DNA from: an uncultured Treponema sp.
Lineage (GTDB): Bacteria > Spirochaetota > Spirochaetia > Treponematales > Treponemataceae
DNA: 37,265 nucleotides
Direction: 5' to 3'
Assembly: GCA_947167345.1 (NCBI GenBank)
Contig: CAMVHR010000030.1
Span: forward strand, 1 to 37,265
Shown here: positions 26,372 to 35,101 of the stretch, one piece after another
Layout of the letters: the number at the start of each line of letters is the position of its first letter
How positions within the stretch are numbered: the stretch's first letter is position 1
Translations under genes and position numbers: made by a program
The notes under the pieces: generated by a model
The model's input: only the letters and a program-made list of their open reading frames with translations
Told to the model about the DNA's origin: nothing
The model's database searches: none

Positions 26372-26436
26372 ATTACAAAAACCTCCAGTATATTTTTACC
26401 ATGTACCGGAGAATTTTGCAAGAAACAACCGTAATT

Positions 26437-27537
26437 TCAGCGTGTTACAGGAACAAAAGGAACTGGATAACACTGATCAAGAATGGACTTGTCTGTAATA
26501 GGAGGTTCCTGAGAAACTTCCGTTGCGGCACGAATTCCATTTTTGGTGACAAGGCCTTCTGCAGTTCCGTCTTTAGCACAAGCCACAACAAGTTCCAAAG
26601 CCGTTGCAGCCTGAGTCTTTACATCCTGCCAAACCGTTGCATAAAGTTTTTTTTCTGTCATTGACTGAGAACCTTTTGCAGTTGCGTCAATACCAACAAC
26701 AGGAACTCTCAAAACAGTACCATCCCCGTCCACATCGTTAGTAGGAGAGCGAGGATCATCTACATAACCATTATCAAATAAAGACGAGACAGCACCAAGA
26801 GCCATTTCGTCATTCTGACATACAACAACATTAAATTCATTTTTTGAATAAAGCAGCCTGTCATTTAAAAGCCAGTTATCCATAATCTGTCGGGCAGTCT
26901 CATAGCTCCAGTTTGCAGTATCTTCCCTAACCATGTTTACCGTATAGCCTTTAGCGGCAAGACCATCTAATAGCCCCTTACGGCGGTAAATCTGCCCCTG
27001 ATGCCCATATTCGCCATCAATATATAAAATCTTCAGAACTTTTCCTGGAGCTTTATCTGGATGTCGTGTAAAATATTCATCCAAGATCTGCGACTGATAT
27101 TCACCTGCCAGCGTTTCAGGAGATGAAGCATAGAAAATTTTCTTACTGACTTTTAATGCTTCCAAAGAAGGTATGATATTAGAAAATGCCGCAGCTCCAT
27201 CACAAGAAGCTATGAGTTTTGCAAGCTGCTCTGTCAAACTTGTATCAACAGGAAAAAAGACGAAGTATCTTATCCCCTGTGAAAGCAAGCCTTTCAACTG
27301 ATCCATCTGGATCGCACCATCATAATTGCTTGTATAGACGACAAGTTCCACATTCATATTTTCAGCTTCTTCGATTAATGCATCCAGATAAGCCTGATCA
27401 AAGGTTCCTTTGGAATCATTTCTCATAAGGGCTGCTACCGTAATTTTTTTATCCGACTCTTTTTTACCGCAAGATGTAAAGCAAAAATTTATTGCAAGAA
27501 CTGCAATAAATAAAATAAAAGATTTATTCAGTTTCAT
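26437..27537 (-). CDS. Sugar-binding lipoprotein, galactose/ribose (MglB-like) periplasmic-binding family
   Basis: A 366-residue lipoprotein with lipobox FTSC (Cys23). The mature fold is type I periplasmic binding: ITVAALMRNDSKGTFDQAYLDALIEEA at the start, VVVCQNDEMALGAVSSLFDNG in the second lobe and VPVVGIDATAKGSQSMTEKKLYATVWQD at the hinge end, the last being strongly MglB-like. It binds a hexose or similar sugar outside the membrane. The ATG at 27537 is chosen because AAAGGGA is 6 nt upstream and the signal peptide is then standard. It starts 13 nt after the stop of a chemoreceptor gene, and no ABC ATPase or permease accompanies it, suggesting a sensing rather than (or besides) transport role. 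Confidence 0.9.
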   Translation of the reverse strand: MKLNKSFILFIAVLAINFCFTSCGKKESDKKITVAALMRNDSKGTFDQAYLDALIEEAENMNVELVVYTSNYDGAIQMDQLKGLLSQGIRYFVFFPVDTSLTEQLAKLIASCDGAAAFSNIIPSLEALKVSKKIFYASSPETLAGEYQSQILDEYFTRHPDKAPGKVLKILYIDGEYGHQGQIYRRKGLLDGLAAKGYTVNMVREDTANWSYETARQIMDNWLLNDRLLYSKNEFNVVVCQNDEMALGAVSSLFDNGYVDDPRSPTNDVDGDGTVLRVPVVGIDATAKGSQSMTEKKLYATVWQDVKTQAATALELVVACAKDGTAEGLVTKNGIRAATEVSQEPPITDKSILDQCYPVPFVPVTR

Positions 27538-27550
27538 GTTCATTCCCTTT

Positions 27551-29641
27551 TCAAACCTTAAACTGGTCAATTTGACTTCCAATGCCGTTGATGGAGACAT
27601 CTATTTTTTTAGTAATGTCAGTAAGAGAAACTCCTGTTTCCTTTATCTTTTCTGCACCAATACTCATTTCTTCCATGCTGTTCCTCATACTCATTGTTGC
27701 TTCCTGCAAGTTTTTGACTTCATCAAGAATTGCCTGATTTCCGGCAGACATTTCTGTAGATGCAGTCCTTACTTCCATTGTACTGTCATTCATAGACTTA
27801 AGGGCTTCATTTATCTGCTTAGAGCCAGCTTCCTGTTCAGACATTGCGGCACGAACCTGCTGAACAAGCTCATCTGTACTACGAATGCCATCTGCTACAG
27901 ATGTAAACGCCTTGCTTGATGCAACAGACGCATCTACAACACTACTAATTGAAGACTGAATGTTTTTAAGCTGAACACCAATCGTTTTTGACTGCTGGCT
28001 GGATGTTTCCGAAAGCTTTCTGATTTCATCAGCAACAACACTAAAGCCTTGTCCGGCTTCTCCTGCATGAGCAGCTTCAATAGCGGCATTCATTGCAAGA
28101 AGATTGGTCTGACTGGCAATAGATGCAATGGAAGCATTTGCCTGACGAAGAATTTGAGACTCAGCTTCGATGACTGTAATTTTATCATTTACATCTTTTT
28201 GTTTTTCAGCACCATCCGCAACATTCCGTTCAAGAGTCATGAACGAAGAAGCCATCTGTTCCATGGAACGGTTTACCATACGTATGTTACCTATCATTTC
28301 TTCAACCGCAGCAGAAGCTTCTGTAACGCCAGCCGCCTGTGTTTCGATCATACGTTCAAGAGACTGAATGTTACTTGCAATTTCATTTACAGCACTTGCA
28401 GTATCATTTACATTATTTGCCTGAGAACTAATCCTATGGCTCATGCTTTCTATATTCGCAATGATTTGGGTAATCGAAGCTGCTGTATCTTCAGAGCTAT
28501 TCTTTAAGTCTCCGCCAGCTTCAGACAGCTGATTTTTGGAATCTTTCAATTCCTTCATTATATTGTGGAGTTTTTCCGTAAACTGATTAAAGCCTTCTAC
28601 AACAGAACCTATTTCATTATTAGCCTGTATGGTTATGCGGCGTGTCAAATCCGCACTTCCAGATGCAATTTCTTTTATTGAATCTTCAACTACACGCAAA
28701 GGCTTTAAAGTCATGCCAGTCGCAATGCTACATGCAAGAATAAGAAGAGCGCCAATCACCATTGTAAAGATTGCCATAGATATGCGAATATCATTTCCTG
28801 ATTTATAAATTTGCTTAGAAGAAACTGAAAAGGCAAATATCCAGGGAGTATTTGCTATTGGGGTATATGCAAAAAAATCTTTTCCCTTTCCAGAAACACT
28901 TGAAGCCCATCCCTTGCCAATACCCCCCTGAACCATTTTTTCTGCAAGAGAAGTCATTGAAGAATCAACATTGCCAGAAGCCTTCAGCAAATTCAACTTC
29001 ATGAGATATGAACTATCATGATGAGCAATAACAGTTCCATCATCAGCTATTACCCATGCATATCCTGTTTCTCCAAGACGAATATAACTAACCATATTCT
29101 GAATGGTTTCAATAGGAACAACAGCTGCAAACACGCCAATGGCTTTACCTCGTAATTTCGCAGCACGAGCAATGTGAATTACAGTTTTTCCTGTAGCAGG
29201 ATCTGTAGAAGGATTATCAATATATTGATTGTACCCACTGTAAATAACTTTCTGAAAAAAATCCATGTTACTGACATTCTGTTGCGAACCTACATCACTA
29301 ACAGCTTTTCCATCAGAAGAGGCATACAATACATACGAAAAATAAGAACGACGTGAACCAGAGTGCTCCTGAAGCCAAGTAATAATTTCATTATCACTTC
29401 CTGACTGTACAACCTCAGCCTCGCTGTAAAAAAGCATTTGGTTCAAATACTCATTCAGCTTGTTTGCTATTGCAAGTGAATATGCGCTTGTAATCTGTTC
29501 ACATTGACTTGCATACTCTTTGGCAACAGAACTCTTTGTTGTCTCGCATAAATAAACACTTTGAAATCCATTTAAAACAAAAATCAAAATTCCAACACAC
29601 AGGCTCAAAATGACTGCAATTCTTGTTTTTTTAGACGTCAT
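27551..29641 (-). CDS. Methyl-accepting chemotaxis protein (double-Cache, HAMP, MCP signal domain)
   Basis: A 696-residue chemoreceptor, the same length and layout as the one at 124-2214 and clearly a paralogue, including the shared C-terminal end (IDQFKV versus IDEFKV). A first membrane helix (about 7-29) leads to a Cache sensor ([36 protein letters not shown]), then a second helix, HAMP and the signalling hairpin [20 protein letters not shown]. The ATG at 29641 follows AAGGAG by 7 nt; the frame extends upstream of it without support. The sugar-binding lipoprotein gene follows 13 nt later, so receptor and binding protein are co-expressed and may form an indirect sugar-sensing pair. Confidence 0.95.
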   Translation of the reverse strand: MTSKKTRIAVILSLCVGILIFVLNGFQSVYLCETTKSSVAKEYASQCEQITSAYSLAIANKLNEYLNQMLFYSEAEVVQSGSDNEIITWLQEHSGSRRSYFSYVLYASSDGKAVSDVGSQQNVSNMDFFQKVIYSGYNQYIDNPSTDPATGKTVIHIARAAKLRGKAIGVFAAVVPIETIQNMVSYIRLGETGYAWVIADDGTVIAHHDSSYLMKLNLLKASGNVDSSMTSLAEKMVQGGIGKGWASSVSGKGKDFFAYTPIANTPWIFAFSVSSKQIYKSGNDIRISMAIFTMVIGALLILACSIATGMTLKPLRVVEDSIKEIASGSADLTRRITIQANNEIGSVVEGFNQFTEKLHNIMKELKDSKNQLSEAGGDLKNSSEDTAASITQIIANIESMSHRISSQANNVNDTASAVNEIASNIQSLERMIETQAAGVTEASAAVEEMIGNIRMVNRSMEQMASSFMTLERNVADGAEKQKDVNDKITVIEAESQILRQANASIASIASQTNLLAMNAAIEAAHAGEAGQGFSVVADEIRKLSETSSQQSKTIGVQLKNIQSSISSVVDASVASSKAFTSVADGIRSTDELVQQVRAAMSEQEAGSKQINEALKSMNDSTMEVRTASTEMSAGNQAILDEVKNLQEATMSMRNSMEEMSIGAEKIKETGVSLTDITKKIDVSINGIGSQIDQFKV

Positions 29642-29664
29642 TAAAAACTCCTTATTTCGCAAGG

Positions 29665-29693
29665 ATTATATTGCTCAAGACCATACTGTTCAA
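29665..29693 (-). promoter_or_regulatory. Promoter of the chemoreceptor/sugar-binding operon
   Basis: TTGAAC (29693 to 29688), a 17-nt spacer and TATAAT (29670 to 29665) on the minus strand; transcription start near 29658. Its -35 box lies 3 bp from the -35 box of the divergent symporter promoter. Confidence 0.65.
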
Positions 29694-29696
29694 GTA

Positions 29697-29725
29697 TTGA
29701 AACAGCTAGTCTTATTATATATAAT
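29697..29725 (+). promoter_or_regulatory. Promoter of the AGCS symporter gene
   Basis: TTGAAA (29697-29702), a 17-nt spacer and TATAAT (29720-29725). Predicted start near 29732, giving a leader of about 32 nt that includes the GAGGTGA ribosome site. Confidence 0.7.
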
Positions 29726-29763
29726 AGCGAAAATATATTCCATATTCTATTCGAGGTGAACTG

Positions 29764-31254
29764 ATGTTCGCAAAAATCAATTCAATTTTAGGAGTCATTG
29801 ACGACTTCGTTTGGGGATTACCTCTCATAATTCTGATTTTGGCAACAGGTGTATTCCTGACCATAAAACTCAGAGGTGTCCAGTTTGTACAGCTCAAGTA
29901 CGCACTGAAGTCAATCTTCCGCAAGAGCGAAGATGTCGCAGACGGTGAACTTTCAAGCTTCAAGGCTCTTTGTACGGCACTTTCCGCAACAGTCGGAACA
30001 GGAAACATTGTCGGCGTAGCAACAGCCATTGCACTTGGAGGTCCGGGAGCACTTTTCTGGATGTGGCTCGCAGCATTACTTGGAATGGCAACGAAATATG
30101 CAGAATGTTTGCTTGCAATCCACTACCGTGAAGAAAAGTCAGACGGACACATTTTGGGAGGTCCGTTCTATACATGTGAAAAAGGTGTTGGAGCGAAATA
30201 CCCTACTCTCGGAAAACTTCTTGCAGTACTGTTCGCAATATTCGGAACCATGGTAGGTCTCTTTGGAATCGGTACATTCAGTCAGGTAAACTCAATAACA
30301 AATGGAATACAGACATTTGCACGCACGGCAGCAGGAACCGCACTTTCATCAGTTACAATACCTGGAATAGGAAGCTATTCGCTTGTCGTCATAGTATCTT
30401 CATTTATTCTTGCAATTCTCGTTGCCCTGGTTGTAATCGGAGGATTAAAGCGCATTTCAAGTGTTGCAGGAATAATAGTTCCGTTCATGGCAATCATCTA
30501 TGTAGTATTCGCAATCACAGCTCTTTTGTGCAACATCTCGTACCTGTTCAAGGCTTTTGAGGCAATATTTCAGGGTGCATTCGGCTTTAATGCAGCCATT
30601 GGAGGTGCTGTCGGAGCAATGATAGTAGCCATGCAGAAAGGTATTGCACGAGGCATATTCTCTAATGAAGCAGGTCTTGGTTCTGCTCCAATTGCTGCAT
30701 CCGCAGCAAAAGTAGAACACGCCGTACAGCAGGGCATAATTTCCATGACAGGAACATTCTTTGACACAATCGTAATCTGCTCAATGACAGGTCTTACAAT
30801 CGTAATCGGTCTTCTTATAAATCCAAAAATTGCAGACCTTACAGGCTTTGACATGACAAACGCAGCATTCCAGACACTGCTTCCTCGCATTCCACCTGTA
30901 GTCATTTCGTTTGTGCTCATGGTCTGTCTCGTTCTTTTCGCATTCACTACGATTTTGGGATGGGATTACTATTCAGAGCGCTGCATCGAATACCTTTCAA
31001 AAGGCAACATGACACCTGTAAAAATATACCGCTATCTTTACATCATTGCAGTATTCATTGGCCCATACATGACAGTAAGTGCAGTATGGACAATCGCAGA
31101 CATCACAAACGGTCTCATGGCAATTCCTAACATCATATCACTGCTCATGCTTTCAGGCGTAATCGTAAAGCTTACAACCGACTACTTCTCAGGAAAGAGA
31201 ATATATACAATCGGCTATGACTTTGCAAACAAGCCTATAAAAGCAGAAGAATAA
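29764..31254 (+). CDS. Sodium:alanine/glycine symporter, AGCS family
   Basis: A 496-residue polytopic inner-membrane transporter with about 11 helices. Family landmarks: LCTALSATVGTGNIVGVATAI near the start (Na+/substrate region), FWMWLAALLGMATKYAE, and ARGIFSNEAGLGSAPIAAS in the middle. FAFTTILGWDYYSERC near the end is also typical. It imports alanine, glycine or related amino acids with Na+. GAGGTGA upstream of the ATG is a good ribosome site. It is transcribed divergently from the chemoreceptor operon and ends at a terminator shared with the hybrid kinase gene. Confidence 0.94.
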   Translation: MFAKINSILGVIDDFVWGLPLIILILATGVFLTIKLRGVQFVQLKYALKSIFRKSEDVADGELSSFKALCTALSATVGTGNIVGVATAIALGGPGALFWMWLAALLGMATKYAECLLAIHYREEKSDGHILGGPFYTCEKGVGAKYPTLGKLLAVLFAIFGTMVGLFGIGTFSQVNSITNGIQTFARTAAGTALSSVTIPGIGSYSLVVIVSSFILAILVALVVIGGLKRISSVAGIIVPFMAIIYVVFAITALLCNISYLFKAFEAIFQGAFGFNAAIGGAVGAMIVAMQKGIARGIFSNEAGLGSAPIAASAAKVEHAVQQGIISMTGTFFDTIVICSMTGLTIVIGLLINPKIADLTGFDMTNAAFQTLLPRIPPVVISFVLMVCLVLFAFTTILGWDYYSERCIEYLSKGNMTPVKIYRYLYIIAVFIGPYMTVSAVWTIADITNGLMAIPNIISLLMLSGVIVKLTTDYFSGKRIYTIGYDFANKPIKAEE

Positions 31255-31260
31255 AAAATC

Positions 31261-31284
31261 AGGGCTGCCTTCTCTGGCAGCCCT
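31261..31284. terminator. Bidirectional terminator between AGCS and hybrid kinase genes
   Basis: A perfect 9-bp stem, AGGGCTGCC (31261-31269) and GGCAGCCCT (31276-31284), with a 6-nt loop. On the minus strand it is followed by GATTTTTT, a good T-run for the kinase gene. On the plus strand the T-run is poor, so termination of the symporter transcript may be less complete. Confidence 0.8.
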
Positions 31285-31290
31285 TAAACC

Positions 31291-33714
31291 TTACTTACCG
31301 CAAATCAGATTTTCAAGAGTTTTAAAAAGACTTTCTGGCTCTACCGGCTTTGAAAGATGGGCGTCAAGTCCAGACTGAAGGCTGCGCTGAACATCTTCAT
31401 AAAAAGCATTTGCCGTAAGAGCAATGATCGGCACCGTTTTTGCATCTTCCCTAGCCATTTCGCGAATTGCCCGCGTAGCTTCAAGGCCATCCATCTCAGG
31501 CATTCTCATATCCATGAGAATGGCATCGTAATATCCAGGAGTGCTGAAAGCAAATTCTTCCACAGCAATCTTTCCGTTTTCGGCAATTACAGTTTCAACA
31601 CCACGAACGTCAAGAATCATCTTTATTATTTCCGCATTTATCTCTACATCCTCCGCAACAAGTATGTGTCTGCCCCGCAAATCAGCAACAGCGGCATTTT
31701 TAACAGTCTGTTCGTCAGTCTGTTCGTCAGACTGTTCACATTCAGTACAATCGTCAAGTGTAAGCGTAACGGTAAATGTAGTTCCTACATTCTTTTCACT
31801 CTCAACCTTTATGTCACCATTCATCATGTCTACAAGATTTTTCGTTATTGACATGCCAAGCCCAGTGCTTCCGTACTTTGTCTTTGTAGAAAAGTCTTCC
31901 AGACTGAACGGATCAAACAGCTTTGGCAGGTACTCCCTGCTCATTCCGATGCCGGTATCCTTTATTGTAAAAACAAAGACAGTCTTGCTCTCGTAATGCC
32001 TTATTACATCTATTGTAAACAACACCTTACCGCCGTCAGGAGTAAATTTTACAGCATTACTAAGTATATTTATCAGCACTTCCTTAAGCTTCATGTCGTC
32101 GCCAATGTAGAACTCTTTTGCACTGCCACTCAAATGCCATTCCCATTCAAGATTCTTGTTCTTACACTGACTTTCTACCATTACATTAATCTGCTCCAAA
32201 AGCTTTGTCATTGAAAAAGCTTCCTGCAGCAAAATCATCTTGCCAGATTCAATGCGGCTCATGTCCAGAATTTCATTAATGACATTTAAAAGATGTTCTG
32301 CAGAAGTTCCAATTTTTTTAAGGTAGTCACGAGTTGTATCAGACAAGTCCCTCTCATTCAAAGCAAGCCTGTACAGTCCTATTATTGCATTCATAGGAGT
32401 ACGGATTTCATGGCTCATGTTTGAAAGGAATGTCGTCTTTGCCTTGTTTGCACTTTCAGCAGATTTGAGTGCGTCATTCAAAGTCTTGGTCTGTTGTAAT
32501 GCCCTGCGGGTGTCTTCATCAACATCAGAAAAGCCCATGCACACTTCATGATTGTTCATAGTAGCCAGGCGTACCATCTCATAAATCTCCTGTCCGTTAC
32601 GGTTTATCGTATACAGATATGTGGAAATCTTTTCCTTTTCAAGCTTTTGCCTGATTGCTTCCGGAGTCATGAAATTAATGAAATCTTTCCTGTATTTTTC
32701 GGTAACATAAGTATTTGCATAAGACATCATTGATTTTGTATATGTAAAATGCTCGTCCTGCTTGTGCCCGTGTGACAGACGAGAATTTGACATATAACAG
32801 ACTCCCTCATTTTCATCAAGGTTTATGCTGTACACTCCGTAAAAGTCAGAGGAAAGGGCGGCAATCATTGTGTTTGCCTTGGAATGAAGGTTTTCCGTAT
32901 ATTTTTTTAGGCCTTGCTTTATTCTGTGAATGCGCTCACCCAAAACAAGAATATCATCCGTGGCAGTATTAAAGAAATCCTTGTACACAGTGCCTACATT
33001 CAGTTCTTTTGCAAGCTCATCAACATTGCCAGCAAGCTCAGAAATTTCAAGAGTCATGTCATTGAGATGATTCTTCATTCTCCATGAAGTCAAGAGTAAA
33101 AACGTAATTCCCAAAATGATTGAAACGGCAATGCCAGAAAGAATTAAATAAACCTGCATTGCAATTTTTGAATCATACCAGTCAGCGGAAAAATCTGTTG
33201 CAACAATGCCGGCAACCTTTCCGTTTGAGTTGAACACGGGACTGTATGCAGAGTAAAACCGCCCCCATGCATCTGTATAGGCAACTTCATCAACAGAAGG
33301 AATGCCCAAACTTGCCTTATAAAGAGCCTCCGTATATACAACAGGAGCTCCAAATTCACCAGGATCATCTGGAGCCGGATCTACGGAAAATGAAAAGTTT
33401 CCGTTGCCGTCATCCATTATGCAATAAACATATTCCAGTTCTATGTTGTCATAAAAAACTTTCAGTGTATCATAGATTTTCTGATACCCAGGAGTTCCAA
33501 CGTCTTGAGCTGTAAGTTTTTCAAGAATGTTACCATCTATCATGTCAGCAGCAGAATTCGATATATTGAGCATGTTTGTGTGCATGAGAACCTTGAGAGC
33601 CTCTTTGGATCTGTTCATAAGAACAACTCCAACGCATACATTTATCGTTATAAGCAGCAAAGTCATTATTATTGAAAATTCTGTCGTAAATCTGTGAGTT
33701 CGTCTTGCCCTCAT
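31291..33714 (-). CDS. Hybrid sensor histidine kinase with C-terminal receiver domain
   Basis: An 807-residue membrane-bound hybrid kinase from the ATG at 33714. A first helix (about 10-32) and second helix (about 185-210) enclose a Cache-like sensor. A cytoplasmic PAS-like region (about 280-400) follows, then the H-box SHEIRTPMNAIIG with His436. The N-box NAVKFTPDGG, DTGIGM (G1) and GSTGLGMSI (G2) complete the kinase. A linker with the repeated SDEQ/TDEQ unit leads to a receiver domain with Asp735 (ILMDMRMPEMDG) and the conserved LTANAF and SKP motifs. No HPt domain or output regulator is encoded nearby, so phosphate must pass to a partner elsewhere. A TATAAT box ends 7 nt before the ATG with no ribosome site: a leaderless arrangement. 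Confidence 0.94.
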   Translation of the reverse strand: MRARRTHRFTTEFSIIMTLLLITINVCVGVVLMNRSKEALKVLMHTNMLNISNSAADMIDGNILEKLTAQDVGTPGYQKIYDTLKVFYDNIELEYVYCIMDDGNGNFSFSVDPAPDDPGEFGAPVVYTEALYKASLGIPSVDEVAYTDAWGRFYSAYSPVFNSNGKVAGIVATDFSADWYDSKIAMQVYLILSGIAVSIILGITFLLLTSWRMKNHLNDMTLEISELAGNVDELAKELNVGTVYKDFFNTATDDILVLGERIHRIKQGLKKYTENLHSKANTMIAALSSDFYGVYSINLDENEGVCYMSNSRLSHGHKQDEHFTYTKSMMSYANTYVTEKYRKDFINFMTPEAIRQKLEKEKISTYLYTINRNGQEIYEMVRLATMNNHEVCMGFSDVDEDTRRALQQTKTLNDALKSAESANKAKTTFLSNMSHEIRTPMNAIIGLYRLALNERDLSDTTRDYLKKIGTSAEHLLNVINEILDMSRIESGKMILLQEAFSMTKLLEQINVMVESQCKNKNLEWEWHLSGSAKEFYIGDDMKLKEVLINILSNAVKFTPDGGKVLFTIDVIRHYESKTVFVFTIKDTGIGMSREYLPKLFDPFSLEDFSTKTKYGSTGLGMSITKNLVDMMNGDIKVESEKNVGTTFTVTLTLDDCTECEQSDEQTDEQTVKNAAVADLRGRHILVAEDVEINAEIIKMILDVRGVETVIAENGKIAVEEFAFSTPGYYDAILMDMRMPEMDGLEATRAIREMAREDAKTVPIIALTANAFYEDVQRSLQSGLDAHLSKPVEPESLFKTLENLICGK

Positions 33715-33721
33715 GATTTCT

Positions 33722-33727
33722 ATTATA
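33722..33727 (-). promoter_or_regulatory. -10 box of the hybrid kinase gene, leaderless arrangement
   Basis: A perfect TATAAT (33727 to 33722) on the minus strand ends 7 nt before the ATG at 33714. The -35 is weak (TTTACA or TTACAC at an 18-19 nt spacer), suggesting help from an activator. The tandem repeat array at 33786-33895 lies just upstream. Confidence 0.45.
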
Positions 33728-33785
33728 ATCCCATAATTACATTTTGTGTAAATAATAAATAGAGGCAATCTCTAAAATGTAACGT

Positions 33786-33900
33786 ATTTGACATGCATAC
33801 CGTCCGTATCTGACTAATAAATCGTCCGCATTTAACATGCGCATCGGTCGAATCTGACTAATACATCGTCCGTATTTAACATGCGCACCGGCCGAATTTG
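33786..33900. repeat. Five tandem 22-bp repeats of two alternating subtypes
   Basis: Units start at 33786, 33808, 33830, 33852 and 33874, each exactly 22 bp, with the first bases of a sixth at 33896. Odd units begin ATTTRACATGC and contain CGKYCG near the end; even units begin ATCTGACTAATA and end ATCGTCCG plus one base. Units 2 and 4, and units 3 and 5, match at 20 of 22 positions; odd and even units share about 14 of 22. The array fills the interval between the hybrid kinase and LacI-family genes. The period is two helical turns and not a multiple of three, so a protein-binding array fits better than coding sequence. It also resembles iterons or a dispersed intergenic element; none is proven. 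Confidence 0.8.
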
Positions 33901-33975
33901 TTTTCAAACAGTACCGTAATTGCAATAAGACAATATGCCTTTTGAAAAAAATTGCAGAAAACTTAAAAAAAAATG

Positions 33976-34003
33976 TTGACAGCAAAGAACTTCAGTGTAT
34001 AAT
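33976..34003 (+). promoter_or_regulatory. Promoter of the LacI-family regulator operon
   Basis: A consensus TTGACA (33976-33981), 16-nt spacer and TATAAT (33998-34003); predicted start near 34010. Among the strongest promoters in the window. It is followed immediately by an operator-like palindrome. Confidence 0.75.
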
Positions 34004-34011
34004 GTAATTAG

Positions 34012-34030
34012 TTTCATGAAAGCGGTTTCA
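34012..34030 (+). promoter_or_regulatory. LacI/CcpA-type operator overlapping the transcription start
   Basis: TGAAAGCGGTTTCA (34017-34030) fits the cre-like LacI-family pattern TGWAANCGNTNWCA with a central CG. It overlaps a perfect 10-bp palindrome, TTTCATGAAA (34012-34021). It lies at about +8 to +21 of the predicted transcript, where bound repressor would block initiation or elongation. Autoregulation by the LacI-type protein encoded next is the simplest reading. Confidence 0.65.
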
Positions 34031-34050
34031 TAAAAAGGAGGCAAGATACT

Positions 34051-35052
34051 ATGACAAAAACAAGTACAATCTACGACGTAGCAAATCTTGCCGGAGTAAG
34101 TGCGGCAACAGTCTCTAGGGTACTTAACGAACCTGACAAGGTTGGTGAAGACAAGCGTAAAAAAGTTCTTGATGCAATAAAGGAGCTGAACTTTATACCG
34201 AAAGCTGATGCCGTAGCAAATGCAAGGAAAGGCTACCACAAAATAGGAGTTATCGCACCTTTCTTTACACAGCCTTCATTCATGGAGCGCCTGAGGGGTG
34301 TCGCACAGGCACTTGCCCCTCAGCATTACGAGCTTGTCATCTATTCCATAGATTCTACAGAAGACTTAAACAACTACCTGAGTACAATCATAACGACTGC
34401 CCGCGTGGATGGACTCATTCTTTTATGCATGGAGCTTGAAAAAAACATGCTCGACATGCTTAAGGGAGCGAAATTCCCAGTATGCTTTGTAGAAAGCGAT
34501 CAGCAAGAGTTTGACTGCGTAAACATTCACAACCTGCTCGGAGGGCAAAAGGCCGCCGAATATCTTTATTCCCTGGGATGTCGTCGCCCTGGCTTTATAG
34601 GCGAAAAATCAGGTTTGACCTATGCAGTAAGTGCAACAGAAGATCGCTTCAGGGGATTCAATTTTTACTTTGCAAATCAAGGAATCATCATTCCGCCAGA
34701 GCATGTATGGATAGGCGATTTTTCATACAACCAGCTTGATAAGGGCATAAAAGGTTTTCTTTCATCGGGAAACCTGCCGGACTGCATATTCTGTTCCAGT
34801 GACCTGATTGCAGCCCGCTTCCTAAACATAGCAAGAAGCATGGGAATTGATGTTCCCAAAGACATAAAGCTGCTAGGGTTTGATAACATTGACATTTCTG
34901 CATATATCGGGCTAAGCACCGTAAGTCAAAATTTGGACATGTCAGGAAAAAGTGCTACAGAACTGATTATTGAAAGAATAAGGAATCCTGACAGACCTAT
35001 AGTAAACATGAATGTCCCTCTAGACATCATAGAACGAGAAACAACCAGATAA
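34051..35052 (+). CDS. LacI-family transcriptional regulator
   Basis: A 333-residue repressor. The N-terminal helix-turn-helix is classical (STIYDVANLAGVSAATVSRVLNEPDKV), followed by the hinge region FIPKADAVANARKG and a periplasmic-binding-type effector domain (KIGVIAPFFTQPSFMERLRGVAQ through LGFDNIDISAYIGLSTVSQ). It should bind a sugar and control the importer genes that follow. AAGGAGG precedes the ATG. An operator-like site sits on its own promoter, and the binding-protein gene starts 49 nt after its stop, so regulator and importer probably share a transcript. Confidence 0.93.
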   Translation: MTKTSTIYDVANLAGVSAATVSRVLNEPDKVGEDKRKKVLDAIKELNFIPKADAVANARKGYHKIGVIAPFFTQPSFMERLRGVAQALAPQHYELVIYSIDSTEDLNNYLSTIITTARVDGLILLCMELEKNMLDMLKGAKFPVCFVESDQQEFDCVNIHNLLGGQKAAEYLYSLGCRRPGFIGEKSGLTYAVSATEDRFRGFNFYFANQGIIIPPEHVWIGDFSYNQLDKGIKGFLSSGNLPDCIFCSSDLIAARFLNIARSMGIDVPKDIKLLGFDNIDISAYIGLSTVSQNLDMSGKSATELIIERIRNPDRPIVNMNVPLDIIERETTR

Positions 35053-35101
35053 ATATGGTTTTTTAATAAATTGTCCGTACACAAAAAACAGGAGGTTTCG
35101 G

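Noticed and set aside
31713-31740. Short tandem DNA repeat (tctgttcgtcag-like) as a mobile or regulatory repeat
   Set aside because: It lies in frame in the linker before the receiver domain and simply encodes repeated SDEQ/TDEQ residues.
33786-33900. Possible CRISPR array
   Set aside because: Units are directly adjacent with no unique spacers, and no cas genes are present.
33737-33985. Open frame of 82 codons on the minus strand across the 22-bp array, with a repeated YGR...QIR peptide
   Set aside because: The 22/44-bp period is not a multiple of three, there is no ribosome site, and the frame crosses the LacI promoter -35 box. It is explained by the DNA repeat.
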